Source: JADLHS01 sp964553795 | GTDB taxonomy: Bacteria > Verrucomicrobiota > Verrucomicrobiia > Limisphaerales > JADLHS01 | Assembly (NCBI GenBank): GCA_964553795.1 | Contig: CAZKMR010000009.1 | Span: 1-64,000 of the forward strand | Reading direction: 5' to 3' | Length of the DNA stretch: 64,000 bases | Part shown: positions 8,525 to 18,000 of the stretch, piece after piece | Position numbering within the stretch: position 1 is the stretch's first letter | Layout of the letters: each line of letters starts with the position of its first letter | The notes under the pieces: generated by a model | The model's database searches: none | Told to the model about the DNA's origin: nothing | Seen by the model: only the letters and a program-made list of their open reading frames with translations | Made by a program: the position numbers and the translations under genes

Positions 8525-9895
8525 ATGAGCAATCCCACGGGCGCGAATCTTCCGGGCGACGATGCCATCCAGGCCTTACGCGAGGCGCTCCGCGTTTCTC
8601 CCAACAACACCGCGTTGCGACTGCATTTTGCCGACACGCTGTTGACCCACGGTCACGCCGAGGAAGCCGAGAAGGAATTTCGCGAAGGCCTCGCGCATTC
8701 GCCCAACAGTTTGCCGATGAAACTCGGCCTCGCCCGCGCCTTTTTCCAACAAGGCAAACAAAGTCACGCGCTCGTCATTCTCGAAGACCTCGTCAAACAA
8801 CCGAACGCGCCCGCGCGGGCGTTTCTGTTGCATGCCAAGTTGCTCGCCGGCGTCGGAGAAGTGGCGCAGGCCATCGCCGAATACAAACGCGCCGTGCAAT
8901 TGGACGCGAACGTGGCGGATCTGGAATTCGCCACGCGCCTGGGCATCGGCGCGAATGAGCAGGAAAGTGAAGTGGTCGAAGGCAAAGTGCGCGCCGCCTG
9001 GGGCGAGGAAGATGAAACCCCACCTGCTCGCGACATCGAACGTCCGAAGATCACGTTCAATGACGTCGGCGGCATGGACAAAGTGAAGGAGGAAATTCGC
9101 CTCAAGATCATCCATCCCCTCACGCATGCGGATTTATACAAAGCCTACGGCAAGTCCATTGGCGGCGGCATCCTGATGTATGGTCCGCCCGGTTGCGGCA
9201 AAACCTATCTCGCCCGCGCCACTGCCGGGGAAATCAAAGCGGCGTTCATTTCCGTCGGCATCAATGACGTGCTCGACATGTGGATCGGCAACAGCGAACG
9301 CAATCTGCACAGTCTCTTTGAACAAGCCCGCGATCATAAACCGTGCGTGTTGTTCTTCGATGAAGTGGACGCACTCGGCGCCAGCCGCACGGACATGCGC
9401 CAACACGCCGGTCGCCAGTTGATCAATCAATTCCTCTCCGAGATGGATGGCGTGAAAGCGTCGAACGAAGGCGTGTTGATTCTCGCCGCGACGAATGCGC
9501 CGTGGCATCTCGATTCCGCGTTTCGCCGCCCCGGACGATTTGATCGCGTGCTCTTTGTCCCGCCGCCGGATGCCGCCGCGCGCGCCGGAATTCTGCGCCT
9601 GCAATGCAAAGGCAAACCGATGGAAGAAATTGATTTCGACGCCGTCGCAAAGAAAACCGATGGGTTCTCCGGCGCGGATTTGAAAGCGGTGATTGATGTG
9701 GCAGTGGAACGCAAACTTCAGGAGGCGATGAAGAGTGGAATCCCGAAACCGCTTTCGACCAAAGACCTCATCGCCGCTGCCGGACCGCTCAAACCGACGA
9801 CGAAGGAATGGTTCGCCACGGCGCGCAACTACGCGCTCTACTCGAATCAGGGCGGCATCTACGACGACATCCTGCACTATCTGAAGTTGTCATGA
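8525..9895 (+). CDS. TPR-domain AAA+ ATPase (Cdc48-like single ATPase domain)
   Basis: The first 150 or so residues are TPR-like helical repeats (ALRLHFADTLLTHG, LGLARAFFQQGK, AIAEYKRAVQLD). After an acidic linker there is one AAA+ module that begins ITFNDVGGMDKVKEE, as in Cdc48/FtsH-type ATPases. Walker A is GPPGCGKT at 220-227, Walker B VLFFDE at 275-280, sensor 1 AATNAP around 324, and the arginine-finger region RRPGRFDR at 334-341. No protease domain or membrane segment is seen. It probably remodels a protein substrate recruited through the TPRs. Its stop overlaps the start of the next TPR/membrane gene (ATGA), so the two should act together. The substrate is unknown. Confidence 0.85.
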   Translation: MSNPTGANLPGDDAIQALREALRVSPNNTALRLHFADTLLTHGHAEEAEKEFREGLAHSPNSLPMKLGLARAFFQQGKQSHALVILEDLVKQPNAPARAFLLHAKLLAGVGEVAQAIAEYKRAVQLDANVADLEFATRLGIGANEQESEVVEGKVRAAWGEEDETPPARDIERPKITFNDVGGMDKVKEEIRLKIIHPLTHADLYKAYGKSIGGGILMYGPPGCGKTYLARATAGEIKAAFISVGINDVLDMWIGNSERNLHSLFEQARDHKPCVLFFDEVDALGASRTDMRQHAGRQLINQFLSEMDGVKASNEGVLILAATNAPWHLDSAFRRPGRFDRVLFVPPPDAAARAGILRLQCKGKPMEEIDFDAVAKKTDGFSGADLKAVIDVAVERKLQEAMKSGIPKPLSTKDLIAAAGPLKPTTKEWFATARNYALYSNQGGIYDDILHYLKLS

Positions 9896-11199
9896 ACCCT
9901 CACTACGACCGCGGATTGATGTTGTTCAATCGGGAGCGGTACGACGAAGCGGCCCGCGAGTTGCAAGAGGCAGCGACTCAAGATCAGAACGACCCCTTTG
10001 CGCACGGGCTGCTGGCCTTGTGTTTCAGTCAACTGGATCGGCATCAACAGGCGCTGGAACTGGCGCGCCGCACCATCGCCTTGGCGCCGGACCTCGATTA
10101 TGGCCACTACGTGCTGGCCCGCGTATATCTCGACCGCGAGCGACGAGACGATGCTGCCAGTGCCATCGCGACGGCGATTGAACTCAATCCGGATGACGCC
10201 ATCAACCACGGCTTGCGGGCGCGCATTGAGTATGAGCGAAACAATTGGAAGGAATCCGTAGCGGCTGCCGATGCCGGCCTGGCGTTGGATGCCGAAAATG
10301 ATTTGTGCCTGCATTACCGCTCCCTGGCCTTGACCAAACTGGGCCGCGCGTCGGAGGCGCAACGCGATCAGGAGACGCTTCTGGCCAACGACCCGAATGA
10401 CCCGCACAGTCACGCCGCCCGAGGTTGGACGCTGCTGGAAACCGGCGACCCGGAAACCGCCAAGCAACATTTTCTGGAAGCCCTGCGACTCGAGCCAACG
10501 CTCGAATACGCCCGCGTCGGCCTGGCCAATGCGCTCAAAGCCCAACATTTCCTGTTCGGCATCGCCTTGCGGTGTTTGCTTTATCTGGATCGTTTTCGCA
10601 CCTGGGTGATTTGGATCTTTCTGATTGGATTCTTCGTGGGCCTGCGCCAACTGGATCGCCTCGGTCTGGCTTACCCTGAAACGCTGCCGGCCATCGCCGT
10701 CGTCAAAGCCGGCTTTTGGGCATTCCTGATTTTGATCATCATCGCCCAACCTTTATTTGATCTGGTGTTGCGCTTGAATCGCGAAGGTCGCCACGCGTTG
10801 TCTCCCGATCAGATTAAAGCTTCCAACTGGCATGCTGTCTGTCTGCTGGCGGCGCTTGGCATGGGCCTGCTGTGGGCGTGGAAAGGTGACGTGCAACTCC
10901 GCACGTTGGCGTTTCCGACCTTGATGTTGACGTACGCGATTACACAAACCTATCAAGCGACTCCGGGCTGGGTGCGCTTTCGCATGGGTTGGGTAACCCT
11001 CACGGCCGCAATCCTGATTCCCGCCAGCTTCGTGGGCTTCATCGCCGCTATCTTTCTCGCACTGCAATACAAATTCAATACCGCCTGGATGATTAAGCCG
11101 ACTTTGATTTATCTGCCCATGATTTCCACGTTGCTCTCGGCTTTCTCGGATAACATCGCCGAATATCTACACCGCCGCCGTCCGGACGCAGCGTTTTGA
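9892..11199 (+). CDS. TPR membrane protein, first of two tandem paralogues
   Basis: The 435-residue product has about 225 N-terminal residues of TPR repeats (MNPHYDRGLMLFNRERYDEA, then units ending in LDPDD-like turns). The C-terminal half carries several hydrophobic segments (WVIWIFLIGFFVGL, AFLILIIIAQPLF, VCLLAALGMGLLW, WVTLTAAILIPASFVGF). It is thus a membrane-anchored TPR scaffold, probably with the TPRs in the cytoplasm where the upstream TPR-AAA+ ATPase could dock. The start overlaps the ATPase stop by 4 nt. The next gene, 7 nt downstream, encodes a clear paralogue with the same start and architecture, so a gene duplication produced the pair. No specific function is recognised. Confidence 0.8.
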   Translation: MNPHYDRGLMLFNRERYDEAARELQEAATQDQNDPFAHGLLALCFSQLDRHQQALELARRTIALAPDLDYGHYVLARVYLDRERRDDAASAIATAIELNPDDAINHGLRARIEYERNNWKESVAAADAGLALDAENDLCLHYRSLALTKLGRASEAQRDQETLLANDPNDPHSHAARGWTLLETGDPETAKQHFLEALRLEPTLEYARVGLANALKAQHFLFGIALRCLLYLDRFRTWVIWIFLIGFFVGLRQLDRLGLAYPETLPAIAVVKAGFWAFLILIIIAQPLFDLVLRLNREGRHALSPDQIKASNWHAVCLLAALGMGLLWAWKGDVQLRTLAFPTLMLTYAITQTYQATPGWVRFRMGWVTLTAAILIPASFVGFIAAIFLALQYKFNTAWMIKPTLIYLPMISTLLSAFSDNIAEYLHRRRPDAAF

Positions 11200-11206
11200 T
11201 TCGCCT

Positions 11207-12499
11207 ATGAACCCTCATCTCGACCGCGGCCTGCTGCTCTATCAACAATCCCGCTACGAACAGGCTGAAACCGAACTGCGCCAGGCGCTGGGCGCCGACC
11301 CGCATGATGCCTTCGCGCATGCCCTGCTGGCGCTGTGTCTGACGGAACGACAAAAATACGACGTCGCCACCGCTGAAGCGCAACAGGCGATTCACCTTTC
11401 GCCTGATCTCCCGTTCGCGCATTACGCGCACGCCCGCGTGCTCTACGATCGCAATCATTACCCCGAAGCGCAGGCGGCCATCGAAGAAGCGATCCGTCTG
11501 GATTCGGCGGATGCCACTTACTTTGCGCTGCTGGCGGGCATTCATTTTGACCAGAAACGCTGGCAGGCGGCGTTGGACGCCGCGGAACAAGGATTGCAGT
11601 TCGACGGCGAACACATCGGTTGCACCAATCTGCGCGCCATGGCCATGGTCAAACTCGGTCGTCGCGCCGAAGCGGGCACGACGATTGACGCCGCGCTGGC
11701 GCGCAATCCTGACAACGCTTTCACGCACGCCAATCAAGGCTGGACGCTGTTGGAAAAGGGAGAACCCAAAAAGGCGTTGGAACATTTCCGTGAAGCGCTT
11801 CGATTGGATCCCACGAACGAATGGGCGCGCCACGGCATTGTCGAGGCGCTCAAGGCGCGCAATATCATTTACGCCGCGATGCTCAAATATTTTCTGTTCA
11901 TGTCGCGCATGAGTTCGCAGGTCCAGTGGGGCATCATCATCGGCGGTTACCTTGGCAACCGGTTGCTGAGCGGCCTCGCCCGGTCCAATCCCGAACTCGC
12001 TCCGTGGGTGCTGCCGTTGCAGGTTCTTTACATCACATTTGCCGTGCTCACCTGGACGGCGTATCCCATGTTCAATCTCCTGTTGCGACTCAATCGTTTT
12101 GGCCGGCTCGCGTTGACGCCCGCGCAAACCGTGGAATCGAATTGGGTCGGCGCGTCGTTCCTGCTGGCGCTGATTTCACTGGGCGGTTGTCTCGTCGCGG
12201 GATTCAACAGTCCGTGGGTGGTGTCCCTCGCCGTTTTCGGATTGCTGTTGCTGCCGCTAAGCGGGCTGTTTCGCTGCTCTGAAGGCTGGCCGCGCGTCAC
12301 GATGCTGGTCGTGGTGGTGGGATTGTTCCTCGTGGGCAGCGGCGCGGTCGGCTTCGTATGGAAGGCGTTCTTGGGGGACGCAGCGGTGGCTGAAGCCACG
12401 GCGAAACGCGGCTTTGCGCTGCTTGGATTCTTCAGCCTCGGCATTCTGATCTCGACGTTCGCCGCGAATTATCTCGCGTCGCGCACGCCGCGCAACTAA
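11207..12499 (+). CDS. TPR membrane protein, second tandem paralogue
   Basis: The 430-residue product starts MNPHLDRGLLLYQQSRYEQA, closely resembling the upstream gene. It has the same layout: N-terminal TPRs to about residue 220, then four or more membrane segments (VLPLQVLYITFAVLTWTAYP, SFLLALISLGGCLVAGF, VVSLAVFGLLLLPLSGLF, TMLVVVVGLFLVGSGAVGF). The conserved junction LLRLNRFGRLALTPAQTVESNW has a counterpart in the first copy (LLRLNREGRHALSPDQIKASNW), confirming paralogy. The pair may form a hetero-oligomer acting with the AAA+ ATPase. The stop codon overlaps the stop of the convergent transglutaminase gene. Confidence 0.8.
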   Translation: MNPHLDRGLLLYQQSRYEQAETELRQALGADPHDAFAHALLALCLTERQKYDVATAEAQQAIHLSPDLPFAHYAHARVLYDRNHYPEAQAAIEEAIRLDSADATYFALLAGIHFDQKRWQAALDAAEQGLQFDGEHIGCTNLRAMAMVKLGRRAEAGTTIDAALARNPDNAFTHANQGWTLLEKGEPKKALEHFREALRLDPTNEWARHGIVEALKARNIIYAAMLKYFLFMSRMSSQVQWGIIIGGYLGNRLLSGLARSNPELAPWVLPLQVLYITFAVLTWTAYPMFNLLLRLNRFGRLALTPAQTVESNWVGASFLLALISLGGCLVAGFNSPWVVSLAVFGLLLLPLSGLFRCSEGWPRVTMLVVVVGLFLVGSGAVGFVWKAFLGDAAVAEATAKRGFALLGFFSLGILISTFAANYLASRTPRN

Positions 12500-14736
12500 G
12501 CAGGAACGGCTTTGGCCTGAGCGGCCAGGGTTCTCAGACAATGCCCGGTTTGCACCCGCAGGTTCTCACGGTCAACGGCATCCAATCCTAGCGGATCGAA
12601 GCGATGGCGATAGTGCAGGCGCAGCACCTCCTGCAACGGTTCGCGCAACGCCCCAAAGCCCGGGTCGGCCAATACTCGCTGCAACCAATCACGCAACGGT
12701 TCTCCCGCGCCGCGACTGATGCCGCGTGCGGTTAACTGCTTCTCCAATTCGTAAAAATCGGAATCCAGCCCCGGCCAGTTGGCAAAAAAGATTTCATCGA
12801 CTTTGCGCTCGTGCCGGCGTTTACGCCCGCGCCGGAACACGATTTGATACACCAACAGAATCAAGCCCGGAGCGATAATCCAGAGCAGATACTTCCGCGC
12901 CGCGCTTTGACCGAAGCGGAATTTCGCAATCTCGAACTTGATGCGCCCCCAGACGTCGCCGATCCAACGGGTGAAGACGTTGCCGTGGCGCTCGATCTGC
13001 ACCCAGGACGCGGGCGTTGTATCGAAGTCCGTCCACACCTGTCGCGCCTCATCCCACGCCAACACCCACGCGTGCGCGTCGCTGAATCGCACGACGTAAC
13101 CGTCACCGGAGGGTTCGTGGACCGCGAAGCCGGTGGCATAGCGCGCAGGAATCCCCAGTTGCCGCAACATCAGTACGGTGGCCGTGGCGAAGTATTCGCA
13201 GTGCCCGCGGCGTGTCTCAAGCAGGAAGCGCTGCAAAGGCGTTTCCTCTTCGCGCAATCGCTGCGCTCGTTGCCACGTGCTGTAGGAAAATTCGTTCTCA
13301 AAGAACGCGGCGAGTTTGCCGAAAATTTCCCGGGGCGAATTGTTCGTGCTGAGCTGCAATTCGGTCAGCACGGTGGCAATGGCGGCTGCTTCCCGCGGCG
13401 GCACGTCGAGGTCTTCGTTTTCAATCGTGCGCCGCCAATTGTTGCTCGGGCGTTGCCGCTCGGCGCCATCCGCCGGAGGCGTCCGCTGTTCCTCGCTGCT
13501 CTCTTGCAGTTGGCGCCGGGCGCGCCGGGTGTTGGTGCCCGGCGGCGAATCAAACGTTTCGCCCGGACCGAAGTGCGCATCGAAAATCACCAATCCTGGT
13601 CCTTCGGCAATCACCGCCCCGGCGGAGTTTATCTTCAAGCCAAAGGCCGGCAGCTTTTCCAATCGTGCCGTGCCGCTGGGCAACGGCAACAAACCCGCGG
13701 GCACGCCATTCTCCGAGCCGTCGAGATAACAACTGATTTGCACCGCGGCTGTCGTGGATTTGCCCGGGACCAACGGCCAATGCGTCTGGTTGGTCGGCGA
13801 AGCCGGCACTTCATTGATGCTGCTGAAATCATCGCGCGACGATCCCGCAAACCACGTCTGCCGGTCGTACACCCGATACGTCGCCTCGCGCAGGTACGTC
13901 GGGACGTCATTGGGTTCGTACGGCGTCAAACGAATCGCAATGGCGCTGGAATTCTTGATGGCGCCCACGCGGCCGATCGCCGTCCGACTCTGGAACGGGT
14001 CATCGGACCGGCGCATGAACCGCGCAATCCATTGGGCGTTGAACGAGACCAGGTAACGTTGCGCCTGCGTGATGCCGCGCTGTCCGAAGTAACCGGCCAC
14101 GCCGGCCACGATGATAATGCTGCCCCACGTCACCAACGAATAGCGCCGCGACCGCAACGCCCACAACGCCCAGCCCAACAATCCGCAAAAGCCCCAGAAG
14201 TATGAATTGTTCTCCGCCTCATGAAAACTGGCGGCGAGCAACGTCATGCAAAAATAGGGAAAGCCGATGTTGAACCCGCGGCTGGGCGGCAGTTGCCGCC
14301 CGGCGCGCCGCGCCAATTTCCAGCGCCGTTGCAGAATGTGCGAAATCGTCGCCAGCGGGATCGTCTCGCGCGTGCTGAAGGTTTGCGCCAGCAGGAACGG
14401 GAAAAACACCATCGGCAACCACCGCAAAATATTCGACGCGGTGCGCGCCGTGGCAATGGTGGCGCCACGTTGATTGCTGGGCGTGGAATCCTGCAACAGG
14501 TTGCCGAAGACGGAAAGACCGTCGTTCTGCGTGAAGGCGAACATGATCATGGCCAGCAGCAGCACCGAACACAGCGTCCAAATCCGTTCAAAATCTTCGT
14601 CCGCCAGATCCCACCGTCCTTTGACGACCGACGATAATTCCACCAACACCGCCATGACTGCCCCAACCCACCACAAGTTCGCCTGCCACCCCCAGAAAAC
14701 GAGAGTCGCACCCAAAAGTAATGGCGGCGGTTTCAC
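12496..14736 (-). CDS. Transmembrane transglutaminase-like protein (TgpA family)
   Basis: A 746-residue protein with N-terminal membrane segments (DUF3488-type), a large extracytoplasmic transglutaminase-like domain, one more membrane helix (YLLWIIAPGLILLVYQIVF) and a cytoplasmic DUF4129-like tail. The papain-like triad is visible as GHCEYFATA, DAHAWVLAW and DFDTTP. TgpA of Pseudomonas is the characterised relative. It is the last gene of a moxR-DUF58-tgpA operon. Its GTG start overlaps the DUF58 stop (GTGA). The trio is a recurrent bacterial set, possibly for assembly or modification of envelope proteins; the substrate here is unknown. Confidence 0.88.
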   Translation of the reverse strand: MKPPPLLLGATLVFWGWQANLWWVGAVMAVLVELSSVVKGRWDLADEDFERIWTLCSVLLLAMIMFAFTQNDGLSVFGNLLQDSTPSNQRGATIATARTASNILRWLPMVFFPFLLAQTFSTRETIPLATISHILQRRWKLARRAGRQLPPSRGFNIGFPYFCMTLLAASFHEAENNSYFWGFCGLLGWALWALRSRRYSLVTWGSIIIVAGVAGYFGQRGITQAQRYLVSFNAQWIARFMRRSDDPFQSRTAIGRVGAIKNSSAIAIRLTPYEPNDVPTYLREATYRVYDRQTWFAGSSRDDFSSINEVPASPTNQTHWPLVPGKSTTAAVQISCYLDGSENGVPAGLLPLPSGTARLEKLPAFGLKINSAGAVIAEGPGLVIFDAHFGPGETFDSPPGTNTRRARRQLQESSEEQRTPPADGAERQRPSNNWRRTIENEDLDVPPREAAAIATVLTELQLSTNNSPREIFGKLAAFFENEFSYSTWQRAQRLREEETPLQRFLLETRRGHCEYFATATVLMLRQLGIPARYATGFAVHEPSGDGYVVRFSDAHAWVLAWDEARQVWTDFDTTPASWVQIERHGNVFTRWIGDVWGRIKFEIAKFRFGQSAARKYLLWIIAPGLILLVYQIVFRRGRKRRHERKVDEIFFANWPGLDSDFYELEKQLTARGISRGAGEPLRDWLQRVLADPGFGALREPLQEVLRLHYRHRFDPLGLDAVDRENLRVQTGHCLRTLAAQAKAVPA

Positions 14737-16079
14737 GTGAATTGTGCCAACTGTTGTTCAATCCGCCCGAGTTCCAACGTTCGCAACTGCTCTGGCGCAT
14801 CACTCATTGGACCGGGATTTAACGGTTCTGTTTCATCGGGCGCGCGAATCACAATCACCAACAACGGCAAACCGATGACCTTCAACTTTTTGATGAAATC
14901 CTGGCGCTCCTGATCCCATGCCAGCAGCACGCAAATGACTCCACTCACTGTGCTGGCGTGACGGATGACCAGATTCTCCAGCAGTTGGAAGGGGCGTTCC
15001 CGACACGGTTGCACCGAGGCGAGAATCTCCAACATCTGATCCGCGTGCGCCACGCCGCGCCCAGCGGTAAAGCAGAACGCCTCCGGCCCGACAAAAAGCA
15101 AGTCGAGCAACGATTCTTGCGTCAACACCGTGCAAGCAAACGACGCGGCCACCGCCACCGCCTCCTCGAATAATTCACTGTGTGGTCGCGGCGTGAACGT
15201 GTCCAACACCAGCGCGTGCCGGACAAAAAATTCATCCTCAAACTCCTTCACGATGGGCTTGCCGGTCTTCGCCCAACTGCGCCAATGAATATGCCGCAAC
15301 GGATCACCGCGTCGATATTCGCGCAACGAAACGAATTCCTCGCTCTGCCCGATGTGCGACGCCATCGCCACGCCGCCCTGTTGATATTTCATTCCGCCGG
15401 GCAAGGGAATCGGCGGCAACGCATAACGCCGGGGCAATACCAACAGAGATTGCGGCAGGCGCAAGCGCCGCAACGCCCGATAAATGCCCAGCGGATCCGG
15501 GCGCGCCACCGTCACACTTTCAAACCGCACCACGCCACGCCGCAACGGCAGCATCTCGATCGTGACTTCATCCTGCTCGCCCGGGCGCAACGCGGGAATC
15601 TCTCCTTCCTTGACCGTGGCCATTTTGAACGGCGACCGGAAATTGCGCCGCTCGAAGCGAAAAGGCCGCACATGCTTATCTTCGTCCAATTTGTAATCCC
15701 GCCATTCTTTGTAGCGCGGCCGCGGATCGGCCAGATCTTCGATCAACGTCAACCCCGCCTGCCGTTGGCGCGTCAGGTTGCGGATTTGCACCCGATAGCT
15801 GAGCGGTTGCCCGGCGCTCGCCACGCGCGGCAGCTTGCGCTCGATTTCAAAACGGACGCGAAACCGGAAGCTGAAGAGAAAAGCGATGAACAACACTGCC
15901 GCCAGCGGGATGACCGCCTGATAACCCACCGCGCCGTCCACGTCGAACGCCGTGGTCATCGCCACCAGCAGCCCGCCCAGCACCGCCTGACCGAGAATCG
16001 TGAACCGGCGCCGCGTCCAGAACGTGGCCCAGGTCACGATCCGATACGCGCGGTAAAGCAGGCGGAGCAACAGACCCAT
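14733..16079 (-). CDS. DUF58 domain membrane protein
   Basis: The 448-residue product has two N-terminal hydrophobic segments (ILGQAVLGGLLVAMTTAF and AVIPLAAVLFIAFLFSF), a beta-rich middle part and the DUF58 signature near residues 235-275 (LREYRRGDPLRHIHWRSWAKTG). The C-terminal half resembles a von Willebrand A fold in which DUF58 sits. DUF58 proteins are usually partners of MoxR ATPases. The gene lies 20 nt downstream of moxR and overlaps the transglutaminase start by 4 nt, so the three proteins are made together. Biochemical role is not established for the family. Confidence 0.88.
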   Translation of the reverse strand: MGLLLRLLYRAYRIVTWATFWTRRRFTILGQAVLGGLLVAMTTAFDVDGAVGYQAVIPLAAVLFIAFLFSFRFRVRFEIERKLPRVASAGQPLSYRVQIRNLTRQRQAGLTLIEDLADPRPRYKEWRDYKLDEDKHVRPFRFERRNFRSPFKMATVKEGEIPALRPGEQDEVTIEMLPLRRGVVRFESVTVARPDPLGIYRALRRLRLPQSLLVLPRRYALPPIPLPGGMKYQQGGVAMASHIGQSEEFVSLREYRRGDPLRHIHWRSWAKTGKPIVKEFEDEFFVRHALVLDTFTPRPHSELFEEAVAVAASFACTVLTQESLLDLLFVGPEAFCFTAGRGVAHADQMLEILASVQPCRERPFQLLENLVIRHASTVSGVICVLLAWDQERQDFIKKLKVIGLPLLVIVIRAPDETEPLNPGPMSDAPEQLRTLELGRIEQQLAQFT

Positions 16080-16099
16080 ACGTTCGGCGCGGTACCGGC

Positions 16100-17044
16100 T
16101 CAGGCCGGCACTTTGATTTTTTTGATCACGTCATCCACCACGCTGCGCGCGGTCAATCCGGAAAACCGCGCCTGCGGCTGCATCACCAGCCGGTGCGCGA
16201 TGACCGACTCGGCCAGTTCCTGGACCTGTTCCGGCGTGACAAAATCCTGACCGTCGAACAGCGCCAGCGCCTGTGCCGCTTTCATCAGCGCGAGCGAGGC
16301 CCGCGGGCTGGCGCCCAATTGCACGCCCGGCGCTGTGCGTGTGGCGCCCACCAGGTCCACGATGTAACGTTTCAATTCTTCGCTGATACGAATGTTTTGC
16401 GCCGCGCGCTTGAGCGCGGTCACATCGGCAAACGACGCGCACGGCAGCAATTCATCGAGCGGATGTGTCGTTTCCTGCGCCGTCAGCACCGCCACTTCCT
16501 CTGTCGGTTGCACGTAACCCAGGGTGAATTGCATCGCAAACCGGTCCATCTGCGCTTCGGGCAGGGGATACGTGCCGCGAAATTCCACCGGATTCTGCGT
16601 CGCGATGACGAAGAACAGATCGGCCAGGTTGCGCCGCTCCCCGTCCACGCTCACCTGGTTCTCGGCCATCGCTTCGAGCAACGCGGATTGCGTACGCGGC
16701 GACGCGCGATTGATTTCGTCCGCCAGCAAAATGTTCGTAAAGATCGGTCCTTCGTGAAAATGGAAGAGTTGATCGCGTTGACTGAAAATGGAAACGCCGA
16801 GAATGTCCGAAGGCAACAGGTCCGGGGTAAACTGCACGCGCTTGAACCGCGCATCAATGGAGCGGGCCAGCGCCTTGGCGAGGGTAGTTTTGCCCGTGCC
16901 GGGAAAATCCTCCAGCAACACATGACCGCCGCTGGCGAGGGCGGCGAGCAATTTGCGCGTCGGTCCGGCCTGCCCTTGCATGACGCGACTGATGTTGGTG
17001 GCGATTCGCTGGTAAACTTCCCGCGCCGCAGATGAATTGCTCAT
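16100..17044 (-). CDS. MoxR-family AAA+ ATPase
   Basis: A 314-residue MoxR ATPase. Walker A is FPGTGKTTLAKA near residue 47, Walker B LLADEINRASP near residue 105, sensor 1 ATQNPVEFRGTYPLPEAQMDRF follows, and a lid domain ends with EQVQELAESVIAHRL. MoxR proteins are chaperone-like ATPases for metal insertion or complex assembly. ATG 17044 gives the normal length; the open frame to 17173 is an unneeded extension. First gene of the moxR-DUF58-transglutaminase operon and divergent from nagB, so a promoter must lie in 17045-17214. Confidence 0.9.
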   Translation of the reverse strand: MSNSSAAREVYQRIATNISRVMQGQAGPTRKLLAALASGGHVLLEDFPGTGKTTLAKALARSIDARFKRVQFTPDLLPSDILGVSIFSQRDQLFHFHEGPIFTNILLADEINRASPRTQSALLEAMAENQVSVDGERRNLADLFFVIATQNPVEFRGTYPLPEAQMDRFAMQFTLGYVQPTEEVAVLTAQETTHPLDELLPCASFADVTALKRAAQNIRISEELKRYIVDLVGATRTAPGVQLGASPRASLALMKAAQALALFDGQDFVTPEQVQELAESVIAHRLVMQPQARFSGLTARSVVDDVIKKIKVPA

Positions 17045-17214
17045 GGTGTCCCGAAAAAAGTGAAATCGCAGCGACGCAATGAAGTCGCGAACTCGCGCGC
17101 TTCCGTTGTGGCAGTTCCTGCCTTTCGACCGCTGAACATGGCGCACATTAACGTGTGTCTGGCAGCGCCGCAATTCTTAGTGTCCAAGCCCGCGGGTTTT
17201 GCTTAACTGCCCGC

Positions 17215-18000
17215 ATGGAACTCATCATCCAGCGTGACAAAGAGGCCGCCGCCTTGCTCCTGGCGCGTATCGTGGCCAACGAGTTGCGCGCCAACCCGCG
17301 CATCGTGCTCGGCCTCGCCACCGGCAGCACCATGGAAGCGGTCTATCAACATCTGGCCCGGATGCATCGCGAATACAAACTGGATTTCTCGGGCGCGCGC
17401 ACATTCAACCTGGATGAGTATGTCGGCCTGGCTCCCGACGACCCGAATTCCTACCGCCACTTCATGAACGAACATCTGTTCCGCCACGTGAATATTGATT
17501 TGCGGAACACGCATTTGCCGGACGGCCGCGCGCCGGACCTCGGACAGGAATGCCGGCATTACGAACAGTTGATCGCCGACGCGGGTGGCATTGACCTGCA
17601 ACTGCTCGGCATCGGCAAATCCGGCCACATCGGTTTCAACGAACCGTTGTCCGCCCTGCGCTCGCGCACGCGCGAAAAAGCGCTCACGCCCACGACCATC
17701 AAACAGAACGCTCCGTTTTTTGGCGGCGAGGACAAGATGCCGCGCCGCGCCATCACCATGGGGGTCGGCACCATTCTCGACGCGCGCCGTTGCATTCTGC
17801 TCGCCACCGGCGAAGCCAAAGCGGAAATCATCGCCCAGGCCGTCGAAGGACCGATCACCAGTATGGTCACCGCGAGCGCGTTGCAATTGCATCCCCGCGC
17901 CACGGTCATCGTGGACGAAGCCGCCGCTACGAAGTTGAAGGAACAGGATTATTACCGCTGGATCTTCGCCAACGAACCCGAGTGGGAGGAGTATCGTTGA
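17215..18000 (+). CDS. nagB: Glucosamine-6-phosphate deaminase
   Basis: NagB converts glucosamine-6-phosphate to fructose-6-phosphate and ammonia. The 261-residue product has the phosphate-binding LGLATGSTMEAVY near residue 30, the FNLDEYVGL motif with the catalytic Asp, LLGIGKSGHIGFNEP with the catalytic His, and the ITMGVGTI segment typical of NagB. ATG 17215 gives the family length. The folA start overlaps the nagB stop (TTGA), so the two genes are co-translated. In a bacterium with many glycan-active genes this fits amino-sugar catabolism, but a cell-wall recycling role is equally possible. Confidence 0.94.
   Translation: MELIIQRDKEAAALLLARIVANELRANPRIVLGLATGSTMEAVYQHLARMHREYKLDFSGARTFNLDEYVGLAPDDPNSYRHFMNEHLFRHVNIDLRNTHLPDGRAPDLGQECRHYEQLIADAGGIDLQLLGIGKSGHIGFNEPLSALRSRTREKALTPTTIKQNAPFFGGEDKMPRRAITMGVGTILDARRCILLATGEAKAEIIAQAVEGPITSMVTASALQLHPRATVIVDEAAATKLKEQDYYRWIFANEPEWEEYR

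Noticed and set aside
12811..14205. 464-codon plus-strand open frame
   Set aside because: It lies wholly antisense to the transglutaminase gene, has biased composition rich in Arg/His/Gln and no recognisable motif. Such shadows are common in GC-rich DNA.
15180..16250. 356-codon plus-strand open frame
   Set aside because: Antisense to the DUF58 gene and to the 3' end of moxR, with shadow-type composition and no family resemblance.
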